From Methylovulum sp. (GTDB lineage Bacteria > Pseudomonadota > Gammaproteobacteria > Methylococcales > Methylomonadaceae): DNA of 6,611 bases. The position numbers and the translations under genes were made by a program. The stretch's first letter is position 1; every line of letters begins with the position of its first letter. Shown piece by piece: positions 1 to 4,978 of this stretch. The DNA is taken from positions 1 to 6,611 of the forward strand of contig JAQTNZ010000151.1 of assembly GCA_028713595.1 (NCBI GenBank), in the 5' to 3' direction. The notes under the pieces were generated by a model, which made no database searches, was not told the DNA's origin, and was given only the letters and a program-made list of their open reading frames with translations.

Positions 1-302
1 GCAAAGGCATCCGTAACGCATTTTGGTTGCAAGCCATGCAGGGTGGCCTCAAGAACGAATTGGACTGTATCAAGGCATTCTCCGAGACAGATTTCACTGA
101 AGACCTTAAGGCGTTCGATATTGAGACGCTCATCATCCACGGTGATGATGACCAGATGGTACCGATTGATGTGTCGGCGCACGCCTCATATCGGCTGATA
201 AAAAATGCTGTTTTGAAAATCTATCCTGGTGCCCCTCATGGCCTGCCTGACACCCACAAAGACGAGCTGAATGCGGACTTGCTGGCTTTTCTCAGGAACT
301 GA
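1..302 (+). CDS. Alpha/beta hydrolase, non-heme chloroperoxidase type (3' end only)
   Basis: This is the C-terminal 99 residues of a protein whose start lies before the window; the reading frame is open from base 3 to the TGA at 300-302. The segment matches the end of cofactor-free haloperoxidases/esterases of the alpha/beta hydrolase fold. A cap-type helix region ([20 protein letters not shown]) is followed by the strand and turn [13 protein letters not shown], which carries the acid of the catalytic triad. Then comes YPGAPHG, whose His (codon 237-239) is the catalytic base. The nucleophile Ser would be upstream, out of view. Family members hydrolyse esters in the cytoplasm and can form peracids with acetate and peroxide in vitro; the natural substrate is usually unknown. 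A TTG at 27 could be taken for a start, but homology-like sequence continues upstream of it. An intrinsic terminator follows directly. Family call is confident; substrate unknown. Confidence 0.88.
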   Translation, partial: KGIRNAFWLQAMQGGLKNELDCIKAFSETDFTEDLKAFDIETLIIHGDDDQMVPIDVSAHASYRLIKNAVLKIYPGAPHGLPDTHKDELNADLLAFLRN

Positions 303-360
303 GGGTGCTGGCGTATTGCGCTAACGAAGCTGCAATAGCGCCAGTGCTAACCACCCTTTT
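303..360 (+). terminator. Rho-independent terminator after the hydrolase gene
   Basis: A long inverted repeat begins right after the stop codon. CTGGCGTATTGC (308-319) pairs with GCAATA-GCGCCAG (332-344) with a single bulged G. An outer GGGTG (303-307) can pair with CACCC (352-356). The stem is followed by TTTT and then an AT-rich stretch. It probably ends transcription of the hydrolase and separates it from the membrane-protein gene downstream. The T tract is short, so efficiency is uncertain. Confidence 0.6.
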
Positions 361-440
361 GATAATATGTGCGAAAGAGAACAGATATGTAGTTGCGCAT
401 CGTGCAAAATTTTCTAAATTCAATTGCTTGGAAACACATT

Positions 441-1391
441 ATGACCCCTTCTAATTTATTAAGCGCTGACACCTTCGGGTACGGGCATGACCCGTCCACC
501 AGTTGCCCTGAACCCATGCAAGTCCAGTCCAGCGCCGTGTCCTGGGATGCCATTATGGCGGGGGCTGCGGCTGCTGCGGCCTTGTCGCTAATCCTGTTGA
601 TGTTGGGCGCAGGCTTAGGGCTGTCCTCAGTGTCGCCTTGGTCATATAACGGTGTAAGCGCATCGGCTTTTGGTGTCTCGACCATTTTGTGGCTGGCCGT
701 CACCCAGCTTATTGCTTCAGGTATGGGCGGTTATCTTGCTGGCAGGCTTAGAACAAAATGGATTGCCGTGCATACCGATGAGGTTTATTTCCGCGACACC
801 GCGCATGGCTTTCTGGCTTGGGCCATTGCCTCGCTGGCGACCGCCGCGCTGCTCACTACAGTGATTGGCTCAATAGTTAGTGGTGGGGCGCACATCGGAG
901 CTTCTGCCATGGGCGATAGGGCATCCGTACATTCCGAAAAAGGGCACCATGACAGCGGTGTGATGGGTTATTTCGTAGATACGTTGTTCCGCAAAGACCC
1001 AAACGATCCCGCCACCGCAGTTCCTGAAACCATCATGCCGCCAATCCCGCCACCCAAGCCAAACACGGTTGAGTTCGCCGCCGAAGTGGCCCGTATCTTT
1101 AAAAATGCCGTTCTAACCGGATCATTGCCACCAGAAGACAGCCGCTATGTCGGCCAGGTGGTTGCGCAACGCACTGGCCTGAGCCAGCAAAGTGCGGAAC
1201 AGCGGGTCAATACCGTCTATGGGCATTTGCAGGCAAGGCTGCATGAGCTAGAAACAACGGCTAAAACCGTTGCCGACAATACACGCAAAGCCTCTGTTTA
1301 TGCCTCGATATGGATGTTCATTTCGTTGCTTATCGGGGCCTTTGTCGCCAGTTTCGCCGCTATATTCGGCGGTCGGCAGCGTGATCTGTAA
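441..1391 (+). CDS. Four-helix membrane protein with proline-rich and helical cytoplasmic-type region
   Basis: A protein of 316 residues from the ATG at 441. The frame also opens at a TTG at 393, but the family-like sequence does not need those 16 residues, and a weak GGA sits 8 nt before the ATG. Hydrophobic segments lie at about 36-64 (Ala-rich, AIMAGAAAAAALSLILLMLG), 80-102, 121-148 and 286-309. Between the third and fourth are a His-rich loop (about 160-172), a proline-rich hinge (about 199-207) and a predicted helical stretch (about 238-283). The start of helix 1 (SVSWDAIMAGAA-like) and the GMGGYLAGRLR motif recall an uncharacterised inner-membrane family of Proteobacteria, sometimes labelled PhnA-like; that label carries no functional evidence. 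The C-terminus (GGRQRDL) is basic. The gene is followed after 29 bp by a 24-codon microprotein and then a DUF2171 gene, suggesting one transcript. Function unknown. Confidence 0.85.
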   Translation: MTPSNLLSADTFGYGHDPSTSCPEPMQVQSSAVSWDAIMAGAAAAAALSLILLMLGAGLGLSSVSPWSYNGVSASAFGVSTILWLAVTQLIASGMGGYLAGRLRTKWIAVHTDEVYFRDTAHGFLAWAIASLATAALLTTVIGSIVSGGAHIGASAMGDRASVHSEKGHHDSGVMGYFVDTLFRKDPNDPATAVPETIMPPIPPPKPNTVEFAAEVARIFKNAVLTGSLPPEDSRYVGQVVAQRTGLSQQSAEQRVNTVYGHLQARLHELETTAKTVADNTRKASVYASIWMFISLLIGAFVASFAAIFGGRQRDL

Positions 1392-1420
1392 TTACAACCC
1401 ACTTGTTTAGGAGAAAAATT

Positions 1421-1495
1421 ATGCGCTCAATACTTTTGTACTTTCTCGGTATCCCCATCCCCATTATTATCCTGATTGCGTTGTTCGTGCATTAA
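1421..1495 (+). CDS. 24-residue single-helix membrane microprotein
   Basis: A small ORF of 24 codons plus TAA, too short for usual gene finders. It starts at an ATG preceded by TTAGGAGAA (1407-1415), a near-ideal Shine-Dalgarno sequence ending 5 nt before the start. The product begins MRSILLYFLGIPIPIIILIA and ends LFVH: a basic N-terminus (Arg2) followed by one uninterrupted hydrophobic segment with a GIPIPI kink. It should insert as a single transmembrane helix. I recall similar tiny proteins of this pattern (MRxxLLxxLGIPIPIIILIALF) being annotated as hypothetical in other Proteobacteria; this is memory and was not searched here. It sits between the four-helix membrane protein and the DUF2171 gene, so it may be a subunit or regulator of the former. 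That role is inference. The strong RBS and the protein-like composition make it a real gene in my judgement. Confidence 0.8.
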   Translation: MRSILLYFLGIPIPIIILIALFVH

Positions 1496-1508
1496 CTAGT
1501 TTATCCAT

Positions 1509-1540
1509 CCATACCGGATGGCGGTCGCCACCCGGTATGG
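1509..1540 (+). promoter_or_regulatory. Strong hairpin between the microprotein and DUF2171 genes
   Basis: CCATACCGG (1509-1517) and TGGCG (1519-1523) pair with CGCCA (1526-1530) and CCGGTATGG (1532-1540), with one A/C mismatch. That gives about 13 to 14 base pairs around a tight loop. It lies 13 nt after the microprotein stop and 40 nt before the DUF2171 ATG. The following sequence (TCAATTAATATC) is AT-rich but not a proper T tract, so it may be a partial terminator, an attenuator or an mRNA stabiliser/processing site. The structure is clear; the role is inferred. Confidence 0.55.
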
Positions 1541-1580
1541 TCAATTAATATCCGCTCAGATTGAGCTTAGGAGAACCACC

Positions 1581-1829
1581 ATGATTAATGCCGACCAAAT
1601 TAAACCCGATATGCCCGTTGTTTGCTCCCAAGACGGCCAATTTGCCATTGTTGACCACATGGAGGGCCCTAGCACTATTAAGCTGACCAAAGACAAAAAC
1701 GGCCAACACCATTACATTCCGCTAGGTTGGGTCATTTCAACCGAGGATGGCAAAGTCAAAATAGACCGCCCTGGAGACCAAGCCATGCAAGAGTGGTCGA
1801 GCGTTTCGCCAAATTACATAGCTGAGTGA
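1581..1829 (+). CDS. DUF2171 domain protein
   Basis: A protein of 82 residues from the ATG at 1581. The frame is open further upstream (to about 1518), but that would run through the hairpin. The ATG has TTAGGAGAA (1567-1575) 5 nt before it, the same sequence and spacing as the microprotein gene, which decides the start. It matches the small DUF2171 family over nearly its full length. An N-terminal strand pair (MPVVCSQDGQFAIVDHMEG, 11-29) is followed by the family hallmark IKLTKDKNGQHHYIPLGWV (33-51) and a charged tail. The family is thought to have a small beta-barrel fold like PRC-barrel proteins. There is no signal peptide or membrane helix, so it should be cytosolic. It contains a single Cys (15). 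The biochemical role of the family is not established; members are often linked to stress-type gene neighbourhoods. Family call is firm, function unknown. Confidence 0.88.
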   Translation: MINADQIKPDMPVVCSQDGQFAIVDHMEGPSTIKLTKDKNGQHHYIPLGWVISTEDGKVKIDRPGDQAMQEWSSVSPNYIAE

Positions 1830-1941
1830 GTTTGTGGCTGTGTAAACGGGGGAATACAACACCCTTAATAAAAACCAGTATAGGCACTAGCTAAGCTATG
1901 GCGTATGCCGGATGTATAAAATCGATTAAGAGCATCAGCAC

Positions 1942-1957
1942 TAGGATTTAAATCCTA
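1942..1957. promoter_or_regulatory. Perfect 16-bp palindrome upstream of the EF-hand gene
   Basis: TAGGATTTAAATCCTA reads identically on both strands with no spacer. It ends 29 bp before the ATG at 1987, within the only 157-bp spacer on this side of the gene. The size and position fit a dimeric repressor operator near a promoter. The AT-rich centre makes it a poor terminator and no T tract follows. An AT-rich element (TATAAA, 1915-1920) lies just upstream, but I see no convincing -35 partner for it. Confidence 0.4.
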
Positions 1958-1986
1958 TTTAGTCCACTAACCTTAAGGCAACCCTT

Positions 1987-2436
1987 ATGAAAACGAGAAA
2001 AATGACACCCGCCGCCCCTAACACTACACAAACAAGCCAAACCCTAAGCGTGTTAAAAAACGTCAGGCTATCCATCTGTTTGGTCATGATAGGATTTGGT
2101 TTTGGCGTTTCTGGCCTAGCAGTAAGCGCCGAAGACGCGCATCCGAATTATCGTTATATCAAACCCATCGCCGCAGACACTAATACGGGGAAGGCCAGCC
2201 CTGACGCGCCTAAAATAGAAGCGGTCGCCAAACCAACCGATGGTAAAGGGGCCCTGCCGACATTTGCCGAGGCTGATACCGATGGCGATCACTCTGTTAC
2301 AAAAGTTGAATTGAAAAATTTCCCTTATTTGTTGCAAGTGTTCGACAAGGTGGACGCGGGCGAAGACGGTAAGCTTGAACAACACGAATACCAAAATCTG
2401 GAAATGGAAACCAAACGCGAAGGCGAAGTCAGATAA
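1987..2436 (+). CDS. Exported or membrane-anchored EF-hand protein
   Basis: A protein of 149 residues; the ATG has AAGG (1975-1978) 8 nt upstream. After a long basic N-terminal region (about 1-27) comes a hydrophobic stretch (about 28-46) ending in AVSA|ED. It could be a signal peptide with cleavage after Ala48 or an uncleaved anchor; the n-region is unusually long for a simple signal peptide. The following segment (50-90) is low-complexity and linker-like. Two calcium-binding loops follow. Loop 1, D97-T-D-G-D-H-S-V-T-K-V-E108, has all standard ligands. Loop 2, D123-A-G-E-D-G-K-L-E-Q-H-E134, has Gly in place of the usual Asp/Asn at position 3. They are spaced as a canonical EF-hand pair. Such bacterial proteins are periplasmic calcium binders of mostly unknown role. 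It is convergent with the ElyC-like gene. Calcium binding is likely; any signalling role is inference. Confidence 0.82.
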   Translation: MKTRKMTPAAPNTTQTSQTLSVLKNVRLSICLVMIGFGFGVSGLAVSAEDAHPNYRYIKPIAADTNTGKASPDAPKIEAVAKPTDGKGALPTFAEADTDGDHSVTKVELKNFPYLLQVFDKVDAGEDGKLEQHEYQNLEMETKREGEVR

Positions 2437-2451
2437 AACGCCATCCTTGCC

Positions 2452-2472
2452 AAGGCCAGAACTGGCTTATTC
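2452..2472 (+). terminator. Weak hairpin after the EF-hand gene
   Basis: AGGCCA (2453-2458) pairs with TGGCTT (2463-2468) around a GAAC loop, including one G-T wobble, and is followed by ATTC. It lies 16 bp after the EF-hand stop, in the 90-bp convergent spacer before the ElyC-like gene. The stem is short and the T tract is poor, so this is only a possible terminator. Confidence 0.25.
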
Positions 2473-2526
2473 GTATCTAGCGGGCAGATTGGCCGCCAGA
2501 GCGGAAAGCCCCACTCCCATCTAAGC

Positions 2527-3285
2527 TTATCTGCTTATCCTATACCACAACAGCCCCAGATATTCATGCAGCACCAAAAAGGAGTTTTCCAGGGCCGTGG
2601 CGGAGGGGATAAAGCTGAATAGCGATAGCGAAGGCTTGTATTTGATAAACGCGGTGGGTGCGGGTAAGACTTGAAAACCTTCTTGACGGAATAATTCCAG
2701 TGCCCGTGGCAAATGGTAGGCTTGGGTGACGAGGATAATTTTATCTATACCCTGCGCTTGTAAGAGCTGATGGCTAAATCGGGCGTTTTCGGCGGTGTTG
2801 CGGCTGTTGGCTTCTTGCCATACCACTGGGACGTTAAATTCGTCTTGTAAGATACCAGCCATAATCTGGGCTTCCGAGAGGGCGGCATCAGGAAAGACCT
2901 TGCCGCCTGAAACCAAAATGGGCAAATGGGTGTCACGCGCCAGTTTGGCGGCATAACGCAATCTTAATAAAGTCCGGTCATTGGCGGTTAAGGGTTGTCC
3001 GTATTCCTTGCCAAAGGTACTGCCACCGCCGAGGACCACGATGGCTTGTGGCTTGAAGCGCTGGATTTGCCCAGCCTCTACAATCGGCTGGTTTTCTAGG
3101 GTGGCGGCGATGGTTTTGCTGACAATGGGCAAGCTTAACGCGGTCAACAGCGTCAAGCTAACTACCGTTAAAGGTAAGCCGACCGGGTGTTTGCGCAAGA
3201 GCAGGCCGGCAAAAGCCATCAACAACAGGCTTGTGGGCGGCAGCAGGAATAGTTTTATAAGATAGGTAAGGGTTAGTATGTCCAT
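2527..3285 (-). CDS. ElyC/SanA/YdcF-like DUF218 membrane protein
   Basis: A protein of 252 residues, similar in size and layout to E. coli ElyC (259 residues). Two N-terminal membrane helices (about 6-30 and 36-55) are followed by a periplasmic-type DUF218 domain. Family signatures are VVLGGG (83-88), the SGGK turn (126-129), an acidic helix with Glu138, SRNTAENA (161-168) and VTQAYHLPRA (186-195). ElyC is an envelope biogenesis factor affecting peptidoglycan assembly and lipid-carrier use at low temperature; other DUF218 proteins include SanA and YdcF. Which paralogue group this one belongs to cannot be settled by eye, so no symbol is given. The start is MDILTLTYLIK with no clear Shine-Dalgarno upstream. 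A perfect 8-bp hairpin lies 15 bp before the ATG. It is 49 bp downstream of the DUF155 gene on the same strand, probably the same transcript. Confidence 0.87.
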   Translation of the reverse strand: MDILTLTYLIKLFLLPPTSLLLMAFAGLLLRKHPVGLPLTVVSLTLLTALSLPIVSKTIAATLENQPIVEAGQIQRFKPQAIVVLGGGSTFGKEYGQPLTANDRTLLRLRYAAKLARDTHLPILVSGGKVFPDAALSEAQIMAGILQDEFNVPVVWQEANSRNTAENARFSHQLLQAQGIDKIILVTQAYHLPRALELFRQEGFQVLPAPTAFIKYKPSLSLFSFIPSATALENSFLVLHEYLGLLWYRISR

Positions 3286-3300
3286 AACAGGCTAGGTCAG

Positions 3301-3321
3301 TCCTGATGATCCCCATCAGGA
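3301..3321 (-). other. Perfect 8-bp hairpin between DUF155 and ElyC-like genes
   Basis: TCCTGATG (3301-3308) and CATCAGGA (3314-3321) pair perfectly around a 5-nt loop. It begins 13 nt after the DUF155 stop and ends 15 nt before the start of the ElyC-like gene. Neither strand shows a T tract after the stem, so it does not look like a standard terminator. It may set relative expression of the two genes by pausing, processing or mRNA protection. Confidence 0.4.
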
Positions 3322-3334
3322 TAAAGGTGTGGCA

Positions 3335-4129
3335 TTAAAACACTTTGTCGTACAAGGTCATGACAATTTCAAAGGCGATCAGGCCAATGATAATCAGTTC
3401 CAATATTGAAGAATGGCGATGTTTTTGTTCATCAGCCAGCATTTCAAACAATTCGTGGATGGTTTCCAATTTTTTGGACAACACACGGGTGCGCGGGGCA
3501 ATTTCCAAGTATTTTGCGGTGATGCTGTAATAGTCTTCGTATTCGGGATATTCCCAAAAAAAATCCGGTGTATCAAGCAAATCGTAATTGAGGATAATAT
3601 CGCTTTTGGTCAAAAACAATTGCCCACGAATTTTGGCGATTTTATGGCGGCTGAGTTTGATCCGGCCATCTTCCGCCAGTGATTTGGGGATGTAATTGGT
3701 GTTGTTGATGGTGGTGATGGCGTTGGTTTCAAACGATGCCAGTTTGATGGATTGCGCCATGCCCTGCGATAAGGAAAACAACAGGATAGGGTCGGACGAT
3801 TCGATTTCAATATGGTCTTCGACAATACGGGTGCTGGGGCAATCCAACTCAAAGGTAAAATTGTCCTCCTCAACCGCCAGCAACGGGTTTTCGGCATTGT
3901 TCAGCAGCAACTGGTGCAGCTTGCTTTGCTGTTCGGCACTGACATTCCAATGCACCACCGCCCCATAAGAAAACACCACTGTCCAAGAATGGTTGTCTTC
4001 AATCAGCAGGGCACCTTTAATGATGCGGATCAGTGTCGTTTCCGAAATTAATTTTGCCAACGCGCTAATATCAAAAGATTGGGCGAGGCAAAAAGCTGCG
4101 CATTGCTTAAATGCGGGTTGTTCAGACAT
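3335..4129 (-). CDS. Rmd1/YagE family (DUF155) membrane-anchored protein
   Basis: A protein of 264 residues with the hallmarks of the DUF155 family (yeast Rmd1, human RMND1, bacterial YagE type). These are FSYGAVVHWNV (53-63), the DFFWEYPEYEDYY block (189-201), TAKYLEIAPRTRVLSKKL (204-221), LETIHELFEMLADEQ (221-235) and HSSILELIIIGLIAFEI (239-255). The last is part of a single C-terminal membrane helix (about 242-260), so the bulk of the protein is probably cytosolic and tail-anchored. Mitochondrial relatives are needed for organelle translation; the bacterial role is unknown. The length is usual for the family and no hallmark block is missing. The ATG at 4129 is preceded on its strand by AAAGAGCG, a modest ribosome-binding site. 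Upstream are an odd palindrome and two direct repeats, suggesting regulated transcription. The downstream ElyC-like gene probably shares the transcript. Confidence 0.9.
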   Translation of the reverse strand: MSEQPAFKQCAAFCLAQSFDISALAKLISETTLIRIIKGALLIEDNHSWTVVFSYGAVVHWNVSAEQQSKLHQLLLNNAENPLLAVEEDNFTFELDCPSTRIVEDHIEIESSDPILLFSLSQGMAQSIKLASFETNAITTINNTNYIPKSLAEDGRIKLSRHKIAKIRGQLFLTKSDIILNYDLLDTPDFFWEYPEYEDYYSITAKYLEIAPRTRVLSKKLETIHELFEMLADEQKHRHSSILELIIIGLIAFEIVMTLYDKVF

Positions 4130-4163
4130 AAAACGCTCTTTAAGGTAAAAACAAAAGCAGTTA

Positions 4164-4178
4164 TTTTACGGCGTAAAA
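4164..4178. promoter_or_regulatory. Odd palindrome in the DUF155 upstream region
   Basis: TTTTACG-G-CGTAAAA is a perfect 7-bp inverted repeat around one base, 35 bp upstream of the DUF155 ATG. On the - strand the right-hand arm provides TAAAAT, a possible -10 element, so a protein bound here could block or shape the promoter. The wider arms CAG and CTG (4158-4160, 4180-4182) extend the symmetry imperfectly. Operator function is inferred from position and symmetry only. Confidence 0.4.
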
Positions 4179-4188
4179 ACTGATAAGG

Positions 4189-4221
4189 TGCAGGTTTTTT
4201 CCTAATTTGCAGGTGATTTCC
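4189..4221. repeat. Two near-identical 14-bp direct repeats upstream of DUF155
   Basis: TGCAGGTTTTTTCC (4189-4202) and TGCAGGTGATTTCC (4208-4221) match at 12 of 14 positions with a 19-bp period, just under two helical turns. They lie 60 to 92 bp upstream of the DUF155 start, on the far side of the odd palindrome, where an activator would bind. Tandem direct repeats of this period are typical of response-regulator or similar dimeric sites. The binding protein is unknown. Confidence 0.45.
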
Positions 4222-4291
4222 GGTTTTGTCGTGGTTGACCCTATCCTGGCGGCAAAATAAGGCGGTTCCATGAACAGGGCGATGCAGCCGT

Positions 4292-4714
4292 TTAACCCGC
4301 TATTTTTACCAGCCAGCCACCTTCAGCTTCACAATGCGCTGATTTGGCATTTATTTTGACATTGATACGCGCCACGGTATTGCGCAAACTAGCGGGCAGC
4401 TTAGCTTTGACCAAATAAAACGGGTCTTTGAACTCGGCATCAGTGGTGACGGGAATACCCTTGACGGTGACTTCGATTTGGTCGGGATGATTGATGTTCA
4501 AGACTACAAAGGAAATGTCGCTTTCTGGTGCGGCAGTTGCCAAATGTTCAGGAAAAAACTTTGCCAGTTTGGGTTTTATGCAAGCCGTGCCCGACCCGCC
4601 ACCGCCCATAGCACCGCCGCCATGACCGCTGTGATGCTCGGTGGCTTGGGCGGCGCTTAGGGCAAAGCAAGCCATAAAGGTGATGGTGATGGTGATGGTG
4701 ATGATGTTTTTCAT
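4292..4714 (-). CDS. Secreted His/Gly-rich protein of unknown family
   Basis: A protein of 140 residues that I do not recognise as a named family. It has a signal peptide (1-24): MKN, an unusual Ile-Thr alternation (ITITITIT), then MACFALSAAQA with likely cleavage after Ala24. The mature N-terminus is low-complexity and could bind metal (TEHHSGHGGGAMGGGGSGT, 25-43). A compact domain of about 95 residues follows. It has two cysteines, Cys45 and Cys128, well placed for one disulphide, and strand-like segments (SDISFVVLNI, IEVTVKGIPV, FYLVKAKL, VARINVKINA). That pattern suggests a small beta-sandwich in the periplasm. The ATG at 4714 is preceded on its strand by AGAGAGGGA, a good ribosome-binding site. 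It is followed on the same strand, after 162 bp, by the DUF155 gene. Coding status is well supported; function is unknown, and copper or other metal binding is only a guess from the His-rich stretch. Confidence 0.75.
   Translation of the reverse strand: MKNIITITITITFMACFALSAAQATEHHSGHGGGAMGGGGSGTACIKPKLAKFFPEHLATAAPESDISFVVLNINHPDQIEVTVKGIPVTTDAEFKDPFYLVKAKLPASLRNTVARINVKINAKSAHCEAEGGWLVKIAG
4679..4702. repeat. Hexanucleotide microsatellite (GGTGAT)4 inside a signal-peptide coding region
   Basis: Four perfect copies of GGTGAT, followed by an extra GAT. On the coding (-) strand this is (ATCACC)4 and encodes the Ile-Thr run at residues 5-12 of the secreted protein. Since the unit is six bases, slippage would add or remove Ile-Thr pairs without a frameshift, changing the length of the signal-peptide hydrophobic core. 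Confidence 0.85.
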
Positions 4715-4844
4715 AGGTTTATCCCTCTCTAGTGAATGTCTGTAGCCTGCTTAATGTCTACGTTATTTTTTTAGTTAGCGGCTTTTTGGTAAAGGTTCAC
4801 GCAAGCAAGGTAGCTTGCCGACGCTGGCTCATTAATATAGCGGT

Positions 4845-4867
4845 ACTGGCAAAAAATGCCAGTTTTA
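4845..4867 (+). terminator. Terminator-like hairpin on the + strand with no + gene before it
   Basis: ACTGGCA and TGCCAGT form a perfect 7-bp stem around an A-rich loop, followed by TTTA on the + strand. The - strand has no T tract after the stem. The nearest genes on both sides are on the - strand, so as a + strand terminator it would end either antisense transcription or an unseen small RNA. It could equally be a transcript-stabilising hairpin of the metZ mRNA. Confidence 0.35.
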
Positions 4868-4917
4868 TAGTCGGCGACATGGATTTAGGGCAGGGGGACG
4901 GCTAAACAAATGGATTG

Positions 4918-4953
4918 CTAAGCCATCCGCCCGAACCTTGAAGTGCGGCTTAG
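4918..4953 (-). terminator. Possible metZ 3' hairpin
   Basis: CTAAGCC and GGCTTAG form a perfect 7-bp stem with a 22-nt loop, placed 25 bp after the metZ stop on the - strand. The sequence after the stem on that strand (CAATCCATTTG) has no real T tract. It is therefore weak as a rho-independent terminator and might simply protect the 3' end. Confidence 0.3.
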
Positions 4954-4978
4954 AAAGGGTAGTGGTATGGCGATGCCT

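Larger units (their letters stand above)
4715..4978. other. Non-coding spacer rich in inverted repeats
   Basis: No credible gene is visible in these 264 bp between metZ and the secreted-protein gene. Several inverted repeats are present. GCAAGC (4801-4806) pairs with GCTTGC (4813-4818). ACTGGCA (4845-4851) pairs with TGCCAGT (4857-4863). GCCGAC (4817-4822) can pair with GTCGGC (4870-4875), enclosing the second hairpin but competing with the first by two bases. CTAAGCC (4918-4924) pairs with GGCTTAG (4947-4953), 25 bp after the metZ stop. The spacer must hold the promoter of the secreted-protein gene and the 3' end of the metZ transcript, but I see no clear -35/-10 pair. Confidence 0.5.

Noticed and set aside
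393..440. TTG start extending the membrane protein by 16 residues
   Set aside because: No good ribosome-binding site precedes it. The ATG at 441 fits better, and TTGCGC/TAAATT (393-420) could instead be promoter elements.
347..703. Open frame of 118 codons on the - strand
   Set aside because: It overlaps the membrane-protein gene and the terminator region, with a composition that mirrors the opposite strand and no protein-like domain.
1518..1580. Upstream extension of the DUF2171 gene by 21 codons
   Set aside because: It would begin inside the hairpin; the ATG at 1581 has a strong SD and starts the family-like sequence.
1888..1909. TAGCT-A-AGCTA dyad and GGC/GCC pairs as a DUF2171 terminator
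   Set aside because: The stems are only 3 to 5 bp, conflict with each other and are not followed by a T tract.
1898..1951. Short frame of 17 codons in the spacer before the EF-hand gene
   Set aside because: No ribosome-binding site and no protein-like pattern; it runs into the palindrome.
2116..2394. Open frame of 92 codons opposite the EF-hand gene
   Set aside because: It is antisense to the EF-hand loops and has no signal of its own.
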